Shown: positions 24,445-32,314 of the stretch, in pieces
Layout: every line of letters begins with the position of its first letter
How positions within the stretch are numbered: position 1 is the stretch's first letter
Source: JAAZPG01 sp012797375
Lineage (GTDB): Bacteria > Acidobacteriota > Aminicenantia > Aminicenantales > UBA4085
Direction of reading: 5' to 3'
Length of the DNA stretch: 49,185 bases
NCBI GenBank assembly: GCA_937868205.1
Contig: CALMMC010000077.1
Span: forward strand, 1-49,185
The notes under the pieces: generated by a model
Told to the model about the DNA's origin: nothing
The model's database searches: none
The model's input: only the letters and a program-made list of their open reading frames with translations
Position numbers and translations under genes: made by a program

Positions 24445-24458
24445 ACGGGAGGGCTTCC

Positions 24459-27035
24459 ATGCGCATCCGTCGTTGGAGCGCCGCCGCGCTCGTCTTGATT
24501 CTCGGGGCCGCCGGCCTTCGGGCCGGAACGGAGCGTGTTCCCCGGTTCGCCCTGGAAACGTCCGGCCTGACGCTCAGCCGGACGGCCCGTCCGGCGGCTT
24601 ATTTCGACAAGGCCGGCCGCGCGTTCGCCGTTTTCGGGACGGAGAGCGGGACGTTCGAGGCCTGGGCCTATCCGCTGAAGCTTTTCCGCGGCTGCGAGCT
24701 GTCTTTTTTCATCGGTTCGAGCACGCAGCCGATTTACGCCCGGGACATCGTCCGGCACATCGACGCCTCGCCGGAGGCGACGACGCTGACGTATGTCTTT
24801 CAATCGTTCACCGTCCGGGCGACGTACATTACCTCTGTTTTCGAACCCGGAGCGGTCATTCTTCTGGCCGTGGACGCGACCGAGCCGCTGACGATCGTTT
24901 GCAGCTTTCAACCGGTGCTTCAGCCGATGTGGCCGGCCGGAATCGGCGGGCAGTCCGCCTCCTGGGATGACAAACTCAAGGCCTACGTCATCTCCGAGCC
25001 GACCCGGAAAAACCACGGCTTCCTGGGGTCGCCGGCCGCCTCGGGCATCTCCTACACGCCGGCCCACATGCTGTCGGATGCGCCCAACCAGTTCCAAATC
25101 CTCATCGAGCGCCCGGCCGAGGTGAGGCATTCCTATCTCCCGATCGTAATGGCCGGCGGGAAAGGCGCCCGGGAGGACGTCAGGAAAATCTACGAGCGGC
25201 TGGCGGCCGATCCCGAGGCCGTGTACCGGGAAGCGGCCGCGCATTTCCGGACGCTCCGGGCGGCGACGCTTCGGATCCGGACGCCCGAGCCCGAGCTCGA
25301 TCTGGCCTTCGAATGGGCCAAGGCCGCCTATGACAACCTGTTTGTGGACAATCCCGACCTGGGCTTGGGGATGGTCGCCGGGCTGGGGATGTCCGGAACC
25401 GGCGGCCGGCCCGGGTTCGGCTGGTTTTTCGGCGGTGACGCCTTTTTGAATTCCTTCAGCTTGGTCCGGTACGGGGCCTGGGCCGAGGTGAAAGCCGCCC
25501 TTCTATTCGCCCGGAAATGGCAGCGGGCGGATGGCAAGATGGCCCACGAGCTGTCCCAGGCCGCCGGCTACCTGAAATGGTTCGAGGATTATCCCTACGC
25601 TTACATCCACGGGGACACGACCCCGTTTTACCTGGCCGCCTGCTTGGATTATTACCGCTGGAGCGGCGATCTCGATTTCATCACCCAAGGCTGGCCGTCG
25701 ATCCTCAAGGCTTACGCCTGGTGCAAATCGACCGACGTCGACGGCGACGGCCTGATGGACAACGCCAAGGCCGGCCTGGGAGCCTTGGAATTCGGGGCCT
25801 TGACCGGCATTTTGACGGATATCTACCTGGCCGGAGCTTGGACCCGGGCGGCCCTGGCGATGCGGGAGCTGGCCGGGGCGGTGGGGGACCAGGCGATGGA
25901 AGCGACGGCCGCGGCGGATTTCGACAAGGCCCGCCGGGCACTCGACGACCGGTTCTGGAACGAAGCTTCCGGACAGTATGTCTATGCCTTCAATGCCGGC
26001 GGCCGGCAGGTGGATGAGGCCACGCCTTGGAGCGCGGTCCCGATTACCTGGGGTTTGACAGACGAGGAGAGGGCGGCCCGGGCTCTTCAACGCCTGGGAT
26101 CGGCCGACCTGACCACGGATTGGGGCGTCCGGATGCTCTCGAATCAAAGCGCGTTTTACGAGCCGTTGAATTACAATTACGGGGCCGTCTGGCCGTTTCT
26201 GACGGGCTGGGCCGCGGCCGCGATGTACCAGCGGAATTTCGTCCTCCAGGGATACGGCCTGCTGCGGACTGCCGTCCGCCACACCTTCGATAACGGGCAG
26301 GGATTCGTGACCGAGCTTTTCTCGGGAGACCTGAATGTCTGGCCCCGGGAGGCCGTCGCCCACCAGGGATTTTCCTCCTCCGGCGTCGTCTTTCCCTTGC
26401 TCGGGGGATTGCTGGGCCTGAGCGCGGACGCTCCGTCCGGCGCCTTCGGCTTCGCCCCCCGATTTCCCGCGGACTGGGAGGCGGTGGATGTCGAGAACAT
26501 CCGGTGCGGCGAAGCCGTCCTGGACATCGCTTACCGCCGCGTTCCGGAAGGCGTCACGGTCCAGGTCCGGAGCCGCTCGACCCGGCCGGTCCGGATGACG
26601 TTCGCTCCGGTTTTCGGTCCGGGCACCGGAATCTCCGGGGCCGCGGTCAACGGCCGCCCGGTCCAGCCGGAAATCGCGGACAAACCTTGGGATCCGGCCG
26701 TTCAGCCGGTCCTCGAGGCCGTTTTAACAGGCGAGGACGTTTTCTCGATCGATCTTATCCCCGCCTTCGAAATCCTGCCGCCGGAAAATCCCACCCGGAC
26801 AGGGGAGACGAGCCGCGGGCTCCGGATCATCGGCTGGGAACGGGCGGCCGGCCGGGGCCTGAAGGTGACCCTCGAAGGCCTGGCTGGGACGGAATACTCC
26901 CTGGGTTTGATCCGGCCCGAACTCGTCGGGACGGTGACAGGGGGAGCGATTTCCGAAGGCCGCCTGATCGTCCGGATCCCGGCCGGAGCCGCCGGCGCCT
27001 ATCTCCGGCACGCCGTGGTCCTGGAGGGACGCTGA
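24459..27035 (+). CDS. Secreted six-hairpin glycosidase (amylo-alpha-1,6-glucosidase/GH63-like)
   Basis: This 858-residue exported enzyme has a signal peptide (WSAAALVLILGAAGLRAG). An N-terminal beta-sandwich domain (about 25-240) precedes an (alpha/alpha)6 barrel (about 255-670). The barrel carries motifs typical of amylo-1,6-glucosidase/GH63/GH133 proteins: GFGWFFGGDAFLNSF, HELSQAAGYLKWFEDYPYAY followed by HGDTTPFYLAA, DVDGDGLMDN and PLNYNYGAVWPFLTGW. The aspartates in FGGDAF and HGDTTP are candidate catalytic or binding residues. A C-terminal beta-domain (about 690-858) ends the protein. It should release glucose or mannose from an alpha-linked glycan in the periplasm or outside. ATG 24459 follows GGGAGGG. 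It is coupled to the GNAT-like gene. Confidence 0.85.
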   Translation: MRIRRWSAAALVLILGAAGLRAGTERVPRFALETSGLTLSRTARPAAYFDKAGRAFAVFGTESGTFEAWAYPLKLFRGCELSFFIGSSTQPIYARDIVRHIDASPEATTLTYVFQSFTVRATYITSVFEPGAVILLAVDATEPLTIVCSFQPVLQPMWPAGIGGQSASWDDKLKAYVISEPTRKNHGFLGSPAASGISYTPAHMLSDAPNQFQILIERPAEVRHSYLPIVMAGGKGAREDVRKIYERLAADPEAVYREAAAHFRTLRAATLRIRTPEPELDLAFEWAKAAYDNLFVDNPDLGLGMVAGLGMSGTGGRPGFGWFFGGDAFLNSFSLVRYGAWAEVKAALLFARKWQRADGKMAHELSQAAGYLKWFEDYPYAYIHGDTTPFYLAACLDYYRWSGDLDFITQGWPSILKAYAWCKSTDVDGDGLMDNAKAGLGALEFGALTGILTDIYLAGAWTRAALAMRELAGAVGDQAMEATAAADFDKARRALDDRFWNEASGQYVYAFNAGGRQVDEATPWSAVPITWGLTDEERAARALQRLGSADLTTDWGVRMLSNQSAFYEPLNYNYGAVWPFLTGWAAAAMYQRNFVLQGYGLLRTAVRHTFDNGQGFVTELFSGDLNVWPREAVAHQGFSSSGVVFPLLGGLLGLSADAPSGAFGFAPRFPADWEAVDVENIRCGEAVLDIAYRRVPEGVTVQVRSRSTRPVRMTFAPVFGPGTGISGAAVNGRPVQPEIADKPWDPAVQPVLEAVLTGEDVFSIDLIPAFEILPPENPTRTGETSRGLRIIGWERAAGRGLKVTLEGLAGTEYSLGLIRPELVGTVTGGAISEGRLIVRIPAGAAGAYLRHAVVLEGR

Positions 27036-27252
27036 CCCCGCAACGATCCCGGACCGGCGAGGTTTAGTAATTAGATATTGAGAAAAATCGTAACGATCCG
27101 GATGTTTGAGCGGAAGCCGTCATGATCCCGCCGCTTTTCCCCCGGCCGAGGGGAAGAGAACCGAAAGAGAGCGACCGCTCGAGTGTGATACACTATTCCC
27201 TTGATCCGATCCGTCAGGAGCGCATCCCATCGACGACGATAAGAAAACACGG

Positions 27253-28182
27253 TTGACGCGGGCGGCCATACTGGCTTTTTCCGTCGCCCTGCATGCCGTT
27301 CTCGTCTATCTCGCCTTGACCGCGCGGATCGACATCAAGATCCTCAAGTTCAACGAAAAAACCACCACCGTCATCCTCGTGCCCCGGCCCCCGATCCGGT
27401 TCACGGCTTCTCCGCATGCCGGCGAGGCCCTCCCGGCCGCGGTTGAACCGGCCGGGGCCGCCGCGCCTCAGCCGGGGATGGCGCCGCGGGAGAGGGCCGG
27501 CGGAGAGGAAGGGCTCCCGGCCGGATCCGGCGGAGGAGGCGGCGTCTCCGGGGGGACGGGCGCCCCTCCCGGAGGTTCGGCCGGAGAGATGATCGGCGGG
27601 GCGGGCCGGGGAGGAGAGGCGGGCTTGACGTCCGGCTTTTCCCTTGTCTACCCGGCCGATGCGATGCTCAATCTCTCCAAGTACGCCCGGGAGCCGGAGG
27701 ACGCCTGGCTTCAGCCCCTGCGGGAGGCGGCCAAGTCCAGGGGTTCCTTTTCCCGCTACCTTCATCCTTCCCCCGGCTCGGCCGAGGCGGCCGTCACCGG
27801 ATCGGGCGGCCCGGGCATCGCCGGGGGAACCAACACCCTGAAGCCCCCTCCGGCCGGCGTCGTGGCCGCCTTCGTCCCCGAGAATGTGAAGACGTTTGAT
27901 CTTTCCGGCTGGGCCGGCGGCGTTCTCAACGCCGTCCAGAAAAATTGGACCTTGGGCGGGGAAGCCTGGACGGCCGAATGGATCGGCCGGGTGACGGTCA
28001 CGGTCCTGGTGATGAAAGACGGCTTGCTCAACGCCGTCGAGGTCGCGGCTTCGTCGGGCCTCAGCCTGCTCGATGCCTCGGCCCTTCGGGCGATCGAGCA
28101 AAGCGGCCCTTGGCCGGCCTTGCCCGACGGGTTCCCTGGTTCGAGCCTCGAAATCCAGCTGGTGTTTCAATATGGGCTTTAA
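27253..28182 (+). CDS. TonB-family protein
   Basis: This roughly 310-residue single-pass inner-membrane protein has TonB architecture: one N-terminal helix (AAILAFSVALHAVLVYLAL with the SVALH motif of TonB), a long Gly/Pro/Ala-rich linker (about 55-125) and a C-terminal domain of about 80 residues. That domain carries the TonB core (VTVTVLVMKDGLLNAVEVAA, then GLSLLDASALRAIEQSGPWPALP). It should pass proton-motive energy to outer-membrane receptors or join an energised complex; no ExbB/ExbD or receptor is nearby. The first accepted start in frame is TTG 27253, which has no ribosome binding site. An ATC at 27229 in the same frame sits 8 bases after AGGAG (27216-27220) and may be the real start, giving IDDDKKTRLTRA. 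The next gene overlaps its end by 11 bases. Confidence 0.85.
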   Translation: MTRAAILAFSVALHAVLVYLALTARIDIKILKFNEKTTTVILVPRPPIRFTASPHAGEALPAAVEPAGAAAPQPGMAPRERAGGEEGLPAGSGGGGGVSGGTGAPPGGSAGEMIGGAGRGGEAGLTSGFSLVYPADAMLNLSKYAREPEDAWLQPLREAAKSRGSFSRYLHPSPGSAEAAVTGSGGPGIAGGTNTLKPPPAGVVAAFVPENVKTFDLSGWAGGVLNAVQKNWTLGGEAWTAEWIGRVTVTVLVMKDGLLNAVEVAASSGLSLLDASALRAIEQSGPWPALPDGFPGSSLEIQLVFQYGL

Positions 28183-29308
28183 GAAAACCGCCTTCGCCCT
28201 GATTCTGGCCGCGGCCGTTGTCGCCGCCGCCTCCGCCCAGTGGCGGGACGCGGCCGCCCGGACCATCTCCGGGCGGGGCGATTTCCGGGCCCTGGCGGCG
28301 ATGATCGAAGACGCTTATCCCGGGATGCCCGAGTCTGAAAAATCCGAAGCCTCCGGAATCCTGGCTTTCTGCGCGTTTAAAACCGGCGACGCCAGCTCCG
28401 AAACGCGCTGGATCGCGGAATTTTTCGAAAGCGGCCGGTCCGACGAGACGGGATTCATTTTTCTTGATTTCGACGGCCAGGCGGCCGTGGAATCCTACCT
28501 TGACCGCTGGCGGATTCGGTACCCGAGAATCCGGGAAATCGCCCTCGTGGCCGGAACGGGGGACGAGGCCATCATCCCCGAGGGGACGCTGCCGCTGGCC
28601 GTGGATATCGCCGCGCCGGTGTTTTTCAAGTTCTTTGAGGGGGAGGACGTTCTCCGGGCGGGCGCCTTTCAGCCGGGATTCAACGTCCTCGGCCTGGACG
28701 CCAACGCCCTCTTCCGCGAAACCCGGCGGCGGACGTACGTCCTCGAGGTGAAATCGGGTTCCCTGATTTTACGGAAGAAGATCATCCTGGACGTGGCTGT
28801 CTCCTGGCCGGAAGGCTTGAAACCCAAGCCGCCGGAGCCTCCGAAAGCCGGTTGGCTGGCCCGGGCTCTGGGCACGCCCGACCCGCCCCCGCCTCCGGCC
28901 CAACCGCCCAAAGCCCGGGAATACCGCCTTTCCCTGTATGTCGGCGGCGATCTTTTGCTTTCCAGCCGGAAGCAGGAGACGGCCCAGCCGCTGACCTTGG
29001 GATTGAAGCCTTCCAACAATCCCATGTATCTGAAGCCCGACTGGAACATCAAGCGCAATGATCCGTGGGCAAATCCCGGCCTCAACAGCTCGTTCTCGAT
29101 CATCGACGCGATCGGCCTCGTCGGCGGGCTGCTCAAGGATCTGCTTCAAAAGAAGAAAACCGGCGAACCGGGTTCGGCTCGCGTTCGGACGGTGCAGGAC
29201 TTGGCCCTGGATTTCCGGATCCGCGACGCCGAAGGGCGCCCCCTCGAGATGCGGGTCACGATGAATCTTGATACGCGGGAGCGGCCTGTCGTCCGCTCCG
29301 GCCTCTGA
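28172..29308 (+). CDS. Exported protein of unknown function, TonB-gene partner
   Basis: This 378-residue protein has a Sec signal (KKTAFALILAAAVVAAASAQ, cut after ASA). The first mature part is helical and TPR-like (GDFRALAAMIEDAYPGMPES...ILAFCAFKTGD). A beta-rich domain follows, then a proline-rich linker (KPKPPEPPKAG ... PPPPPAQPPKA, about 210-250). The last third contains an amphipathic stretch (IIDAIGLVGGLLKDLLQKKK). ATG 28172 lies inside the end of the TonB-family gene (11-base overlap), so the two are coupled and probably work together in the periplasm. I do not recognise the family. It meets the minus-strand operon with one base between stops. Confidence 0.75.
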   Translation: MGFKKTAFALILAAAVVAAASAQWRDAAARTISGRGDFRALAAMIEDAYPGMPESEKSEASGILAFCAFKTGDASSETRWIAEFFESGRSDETGFIFLDFDGQAAVESYLDRWRIRYPRIREIALVAGTGDEAIIPEGTLPLAVDIAAPVFFKFFEGEDVLRAGAFQPGFNVLGLDANALFRETRRRTYVLEVKSGSLILRKKIILDVAVSWPEGLKPKPPEPPKAGWLARALGTPDPPPPPAQPPKAREYRLSLYVGGDLLLSSRKQETAQPLTLGLKPSNNPMYLKPDWNIKRNDPWANPGLNSSFSIIDAIGLVGGLLKDLLQKKKTGEPGSARVRTVQDLALDFRIRDAEGRPLEMRVTMNLDTRERPVVRSGL

Positions 29309-29309
29309 C

Positions 29310-30134
29310 TCAAATCTCGACTTTGAAGACGCCCTTGAGGCCGAAGCCGAAGACGAGCGAGAGGACGAAAAAGGCGATCAGCCAGTTGACGGATCCCCCG
29401 AACAGGGGCAGGTTCCGCGAGGCGAAGTCGATTTTGATCTTGGAAACGGGGGAGCCCTTGGGAAGCGGCTTTTCGCCGGGGTAGAGGACCAGGTCGAAAA
29501 ACTTTCGGGAGCGGAGAGGGGAGACCTTGGCCGGCATCTCCTCTCCCACGGCGACCAGCTTTTCCACCGTTTCGCCGCCGACGGTGAGCGTCAGGCGGTG
29601 CAGGCCCGGGGAGCCGGCCCGGATCCGCCAGTCCACCTCGCCTTCCTCCTCGATGCGGAGCGGCGGTGTCTCGATGACGAGGCCGGCCGGCGCTTGAAGA
29701 GAGGCGGCCGATTCGTCGGCGCTCACGCCCTCCGCCAAGATCACCTTGACGAGGGCTTGATCGCCCGGCTGGAGCGCGGCGGCGCCGTAACGGAGGTTGA
29801 GCTGGGCCAGGACGAACAGGACCGGGATGAACATGACCAGCATCGGCCGGAGGGCGTGGCCCATATAGCGGAAATTGGCCCCCAGCATCGCCCCCTGGGC
29901 CCGGAAGGCCCCGCTCGTGTCGTTCTTGAACAAGCGGATTTCCAGGAGCCGGGCCTTGATCTGGTTCTTGGCCCGCTTGATCCCTTCCTGATTGGACGTC
30001 TTCTTGAAAATGAGAAGCATCAGGATCCCGGTGGCCAGGGAGATGAAAATCATCCCCGGCCAAGGGCCGAGCGAGCGGAATGGAGCGAAGAGGACGTCGA
30101 AGACGGCCTCGAGGATCACGTTCAAGACGCCCAT
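29310..30134 (-). CDS. Oxa1/EMC3 (DUF106)-like integral membrane protein
   Basis: This 274-residue protein has three predicted helices. The first is near residues 25-44 (GMIFISLATGILMLLIF). A basic cytosolic hairpin follows (KKTSNQEGIKRAKNQIKARL), then a second helix near 97-115 (PMLVMFIPVLFVLAQL). A beta-type soluble domain of about 115 residues precedes a last helix (WLIAFFVLSLVFGFGL). The helix, charged coiled hairpin, helix order matches the DUF106/TMCO1/EMC3 branch of the Oxa1/YidC insertase superfamily; the large extra-cytoplasmic insert before the last helix is like YidC P1 but misplaced. It starts by a TGATG overlap with the RHH-like gene and closes the five-gene AP-superfamily operon. 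A role in inserting or holding the membrane-bound AP proteins is inference. Confidence 0.55.
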   Translation of the reverse strand: MGVLNVILEAVFDVLFAPFRSLGPWPGMIFISLATGILMLLIFKKTSNQEGIKRAKNQIKARLLEIRLFKNDTSGAFRAQGAMLGANFRYMGHALRPMLVMFIPVLFVLAQLNLRYGAAALQPGDQALVKVILAEGVSADESAASLQAPAGLVIETPPLRIEEEGEVDWRIRAGSPGLHRLTLTVGGETVEKLVAVGEEMPAKVSPLRSRKFFDLVLYPGEKPLPKGSPVSKIKIDFASRNLPLFGGSVNWLIAFFVLSLVFGFGLKGVFKVEI

Positions 30135-30325
30135 CAGCCGATGTATCCGAGACCTTTGAGCTTCTTCTTGACCTCGTCCTCGGAATCGGACTCCTCGAGG
30201 GCCGCGATCTCCCGCTCCAGGCAGTGCTGGACGAACTCCTCGGGCGAGGCGTAGCCGGACATCTTGGCGAGTTTGCGGACCTTGTCCATGAGATCCGCGT
30301 CGATCTTCACTTTTTCCGTGGCCAT
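30134..30325 (-). CDS. Small RHH-like protein with AP-type LGYI tail
   Basis: This 63-residue protein has a ribbon-helix-helix-like N-terminus: strand KVKIDADL, helix MDKVRKLAKMSG, then SPEEFVQHCLEREIAAL, as in CopG/Arc-type repressors. It has a short acidic linker (EESDSEDE) and ends VKKKLKGLGYIG. That tail resembles the final residues of many AP-superfamily and sulfatase proteins. AGGAG precedes the ATG by about 6 bases, 9 bases after the Tat-exported AP gene, and its stop overlaps the next start. A paralogue lies at 43826-44041, also beside an AP gene. DNA binding (autoregulation) is plausible but not shown; with that tail it could instead be a small partner of the AP proteins. Confidence 0.75.
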   Translation of the reverse strand: MATEKVKIDADLMDKVRKLAKMSGYASPEEFVQHCLEREIAALEESDSEDEVKKKLKGLGYIG

Positions 30326-30334
30326 CGGGTTCTC

Positions 30335-32314
30335 CTAAAAAATCGGTTTTCCGACCATATCCGCGGGACGCTCGATCCCGAACGACTGGAGGATGGTCGC
30401 CGTCAAATCATAAAGAGCCGGAGCTTCCGCCCGGATGGACCGGTCGGTCAGGACGATTCCCGGGGTGACTTCGGCCGCGGTCATGTGGTCGCCGCTCCAC
30501 TTCTCGTTGTTGGTCTCCATGATTTCCCGGTTGACCTGGCCGAGGGGGGAGCTGTTGGATATGCGGTAGCCGCGGCTGAACCCGAGGATGATGTCGGGCG
30601 CGTCGGCGACGCACGGCCCGGAATAGACGTCCCGGGCGACGGCCGCGCGGAGAATGACTTGCTCGCCGGTCTGGGGGTCGCGGTAAGCCTCCAGCTTCGC
30701 CGCGATCTCGCGGGCCAGGGCCTCCGCCTCTGCCCCCGGGGCGACGATCCCCTCCGCTTCCCGGCCGCGCTGATTGAGATAGAGGCTGTTGAGACCCAGG
30801 CCGTAGGCCCGGGTCCTCGACCAGTCGGTCGAGGGGAAGCCGAGGCCCCGCTCCTCTTTCTTGAACGGGTTGGCGAAGACGTGGTAGCCCTCGGCCTTGA
30901 GCCAGGCGTTGAGATTGAAGCAGCGGTAGAAGGGATTGAAACCGTGATCGGACAGGACGATCACGGTCGTGTCCTTGTCGATCGCGGCCAGGGCCTGGGC
31001 CAGAATGTCGTCCGTCTCGCGGTAGATGCGTTCGATGGTCCCGCCGTACACGGCCGCCAGGGCCGGATCGTACATCGGATGCTTCTCGTCCAGGAGGCGC
31101 CAGAACATATGCTGGCGCTGGTCGGTGCTGGAGATGTAATAGAACAGCAGGCCGGAGTCGAACCGCTTCAGCTCGTATTCCAGCATCGCCCGGCTTTCCT
31201 CCAGGACCTGGTCGTCCTGGGCCAGGAATTCACCCTCGTCGAGAACGTCGTTGTCCAGGGCGCTTGTGTCGGCTGGGAGGCCTTTCGTGTAGAACGGGCC
31301 GAATCTTTTTTCCAGCTCGGCCGCGTATGATTCCGGAGTGGATATGGGCAGGGCCGGGTCGGCCGGGTCGAGGTTGACCGGGCTGACGTAGAGCTTGAAC
31401 GCCGGCCGGATCTCCTTGAGATAGAAACGGACGAGGCCGGTGACGTTCTGGGTCGGCATCAAGGGAAAGCGGACTCGAGCCCAGCGGCTCCATTCCTTTT
31501 CCTTCAGGATGAGTTCTTGGTCGGGAAGGGCGATCTTGGCCACGGGCTCCGAGGGATCGAGGTAGACCCGGAAGTCGATTTCGGCTTCGGGCCGGTCTTC
31601 GAGGAAGGTATTGACCGGACCGGGAAGCTTGGCGTCCACCCGGTTGCCGATCACGTAGGCCATGTGGATCCGGCCCCCGCCGACGTCCTGATTCAGTTCC
31701 AAGGGCTCGGTCGTATAGTAATTGAAGATCCCGTAGGAGCCGACCAAATCGGGCGTGCCCATGCCGGCCAGCGTTCTCTGCTTGGTCGGGACGGGCGGGT
31801 AGTTGGAGGGGATTTTGAAAATGGTCGCCGGGATGTCGTGATCCTCGAGAATCTGCCAGAAAGCCCGGCCCTTGCGCAGGTTGCGGACCTTGCCGCCCTT
31901 GACCGGCAGGACGTACTTGCCGAGCCGGACGGTTTTAACGGCTTCATCCGTCGCCGAGGCCGAAAACACGGGATAATAGGTCTTGGGGTCGCGGTGCATG
32001 AAATCGAAGATGCCGTGACCGCCCGGGTTCATCCCGGTGATGAAGTTCGACCAGGCGACGGGGCTTTGCGGGGGGGTGGACGTGCCGAGACGGCTGAAGC
32101 CGCCCCGGGCGGCCAGGGCTCGAAACGTCGGGAGCTTGCCCTCGCTCATCCAGGTTTGAGTCAGGCGCGGATCCAGGCCGTCGAAGCCGAGAACGAGGAC
32201 CTTTCCCCGCGTCGCCGTCTTGCCGAGAACCTTCTGAACGAGTTCGCGGCGCGTTCCTAGGGCGGCCATGGCGGCCGCTCCGGCGCCGGCCTTGAGGAAG
32301 CTCCTCCGGTTCAT
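30335..32314 (-). CDS. Tat-exported AP-superfamily phosphodiesterase/phosphomutase-like protein (COG3379 type)
   Basis: This 659-residue protein has a twin-arginine signal (NRRSFLKAG then AGAAAMAALG), so it should be exported folded with metals. The AP core begins VLVLGFDGLDPRLTQTW (Asp45, first metal ligand). The nucleophile region is TPPQSPVAWSNFITG followed by NPGGHGIFDFMHRDP. Later ligands are in STDQRQHMFW and IVLSDHGFNPFYRC, and it closes with DLTATILQSFGIERPADMVGKP. This is the COG3379 layout; substrates are unknown but family chemistry is phosphate-ester cleavage or transfer. It starts by ATGA overlap with the membrane-anchored paralogue upstream. The middle (about 230-330) is a large beta insertion shared with the 736-residue paralogue. 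Confidence 0.85.
   Translation of the reverse strand: MNRRSFLKAGAGAAAMAALGTRRELVQKVLGKTATRGKVLVLGFDGLDPRLTQTWMSEGKLPTFRALAARGGFSRLGTSTPPQSPVAWSNFITGMNPGGHGIFDFMHRDPKTYYPVFSASATDEAVKTVRLGKYVLPVKGGKVRNLRKGRAFWQILEDHDIPATIFKIPSNYPPVPTKQRTLAGMGTPDLVGSYGIFNYYTTEPLELNQDVGGGRIHMAYVIGNRVDAKLPGPVNTFLEDRPEAEIDFRVYLDPSEPVAKIALPDQELILKEKEWSRWARVRFPLMPTQNVTGLVRFYLKEIRPAFKLYVSPVNLDPADPALPISTPESYAAELEKRFGPFYTKGLPADTSALDNDVLDEGEFLAQDDQVLEESRAMLEYELKRFDSGLLFYYISSTDQRQHMFWRLLDEKHPMYDPALAAVYGGTIERIYRETDDILAQALAAIDKDTTVIVLSDHGFNPFYRCFNLNAWLKAEGYHVFANPFKKEERGLGFPSTDWSRTRAYGLGLNSLYLNQRGREAEGIVAPGAEAEALAREIAAKLEAYRDPQTGEQVILRAAVARDVYSGPCVADAPDIILGFSRGYRISNSSPLGQVNREIMETNNEKWSGDHMTAAEVTPGIVLTDRSIRAEAPALYDLTATILQSFGIERPADMVGKPIF

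Noticed and set aside
24192..24458. N-terminal extension of the glycosidase into the GNAT-like gene
   Set aside because: It is out of frame with the GNAT-like gene and would bury the signal peptide; GGGAGGG precedes ATG 24459.
29310..30134. Calling the membrane protein YidC itself
   Set aside because: YidC has five or six helices and the large periplasmic domain between helices 1 and 2. Here there are three helices and the insert precedes the last one; DUF106/EMC3-like fits better.
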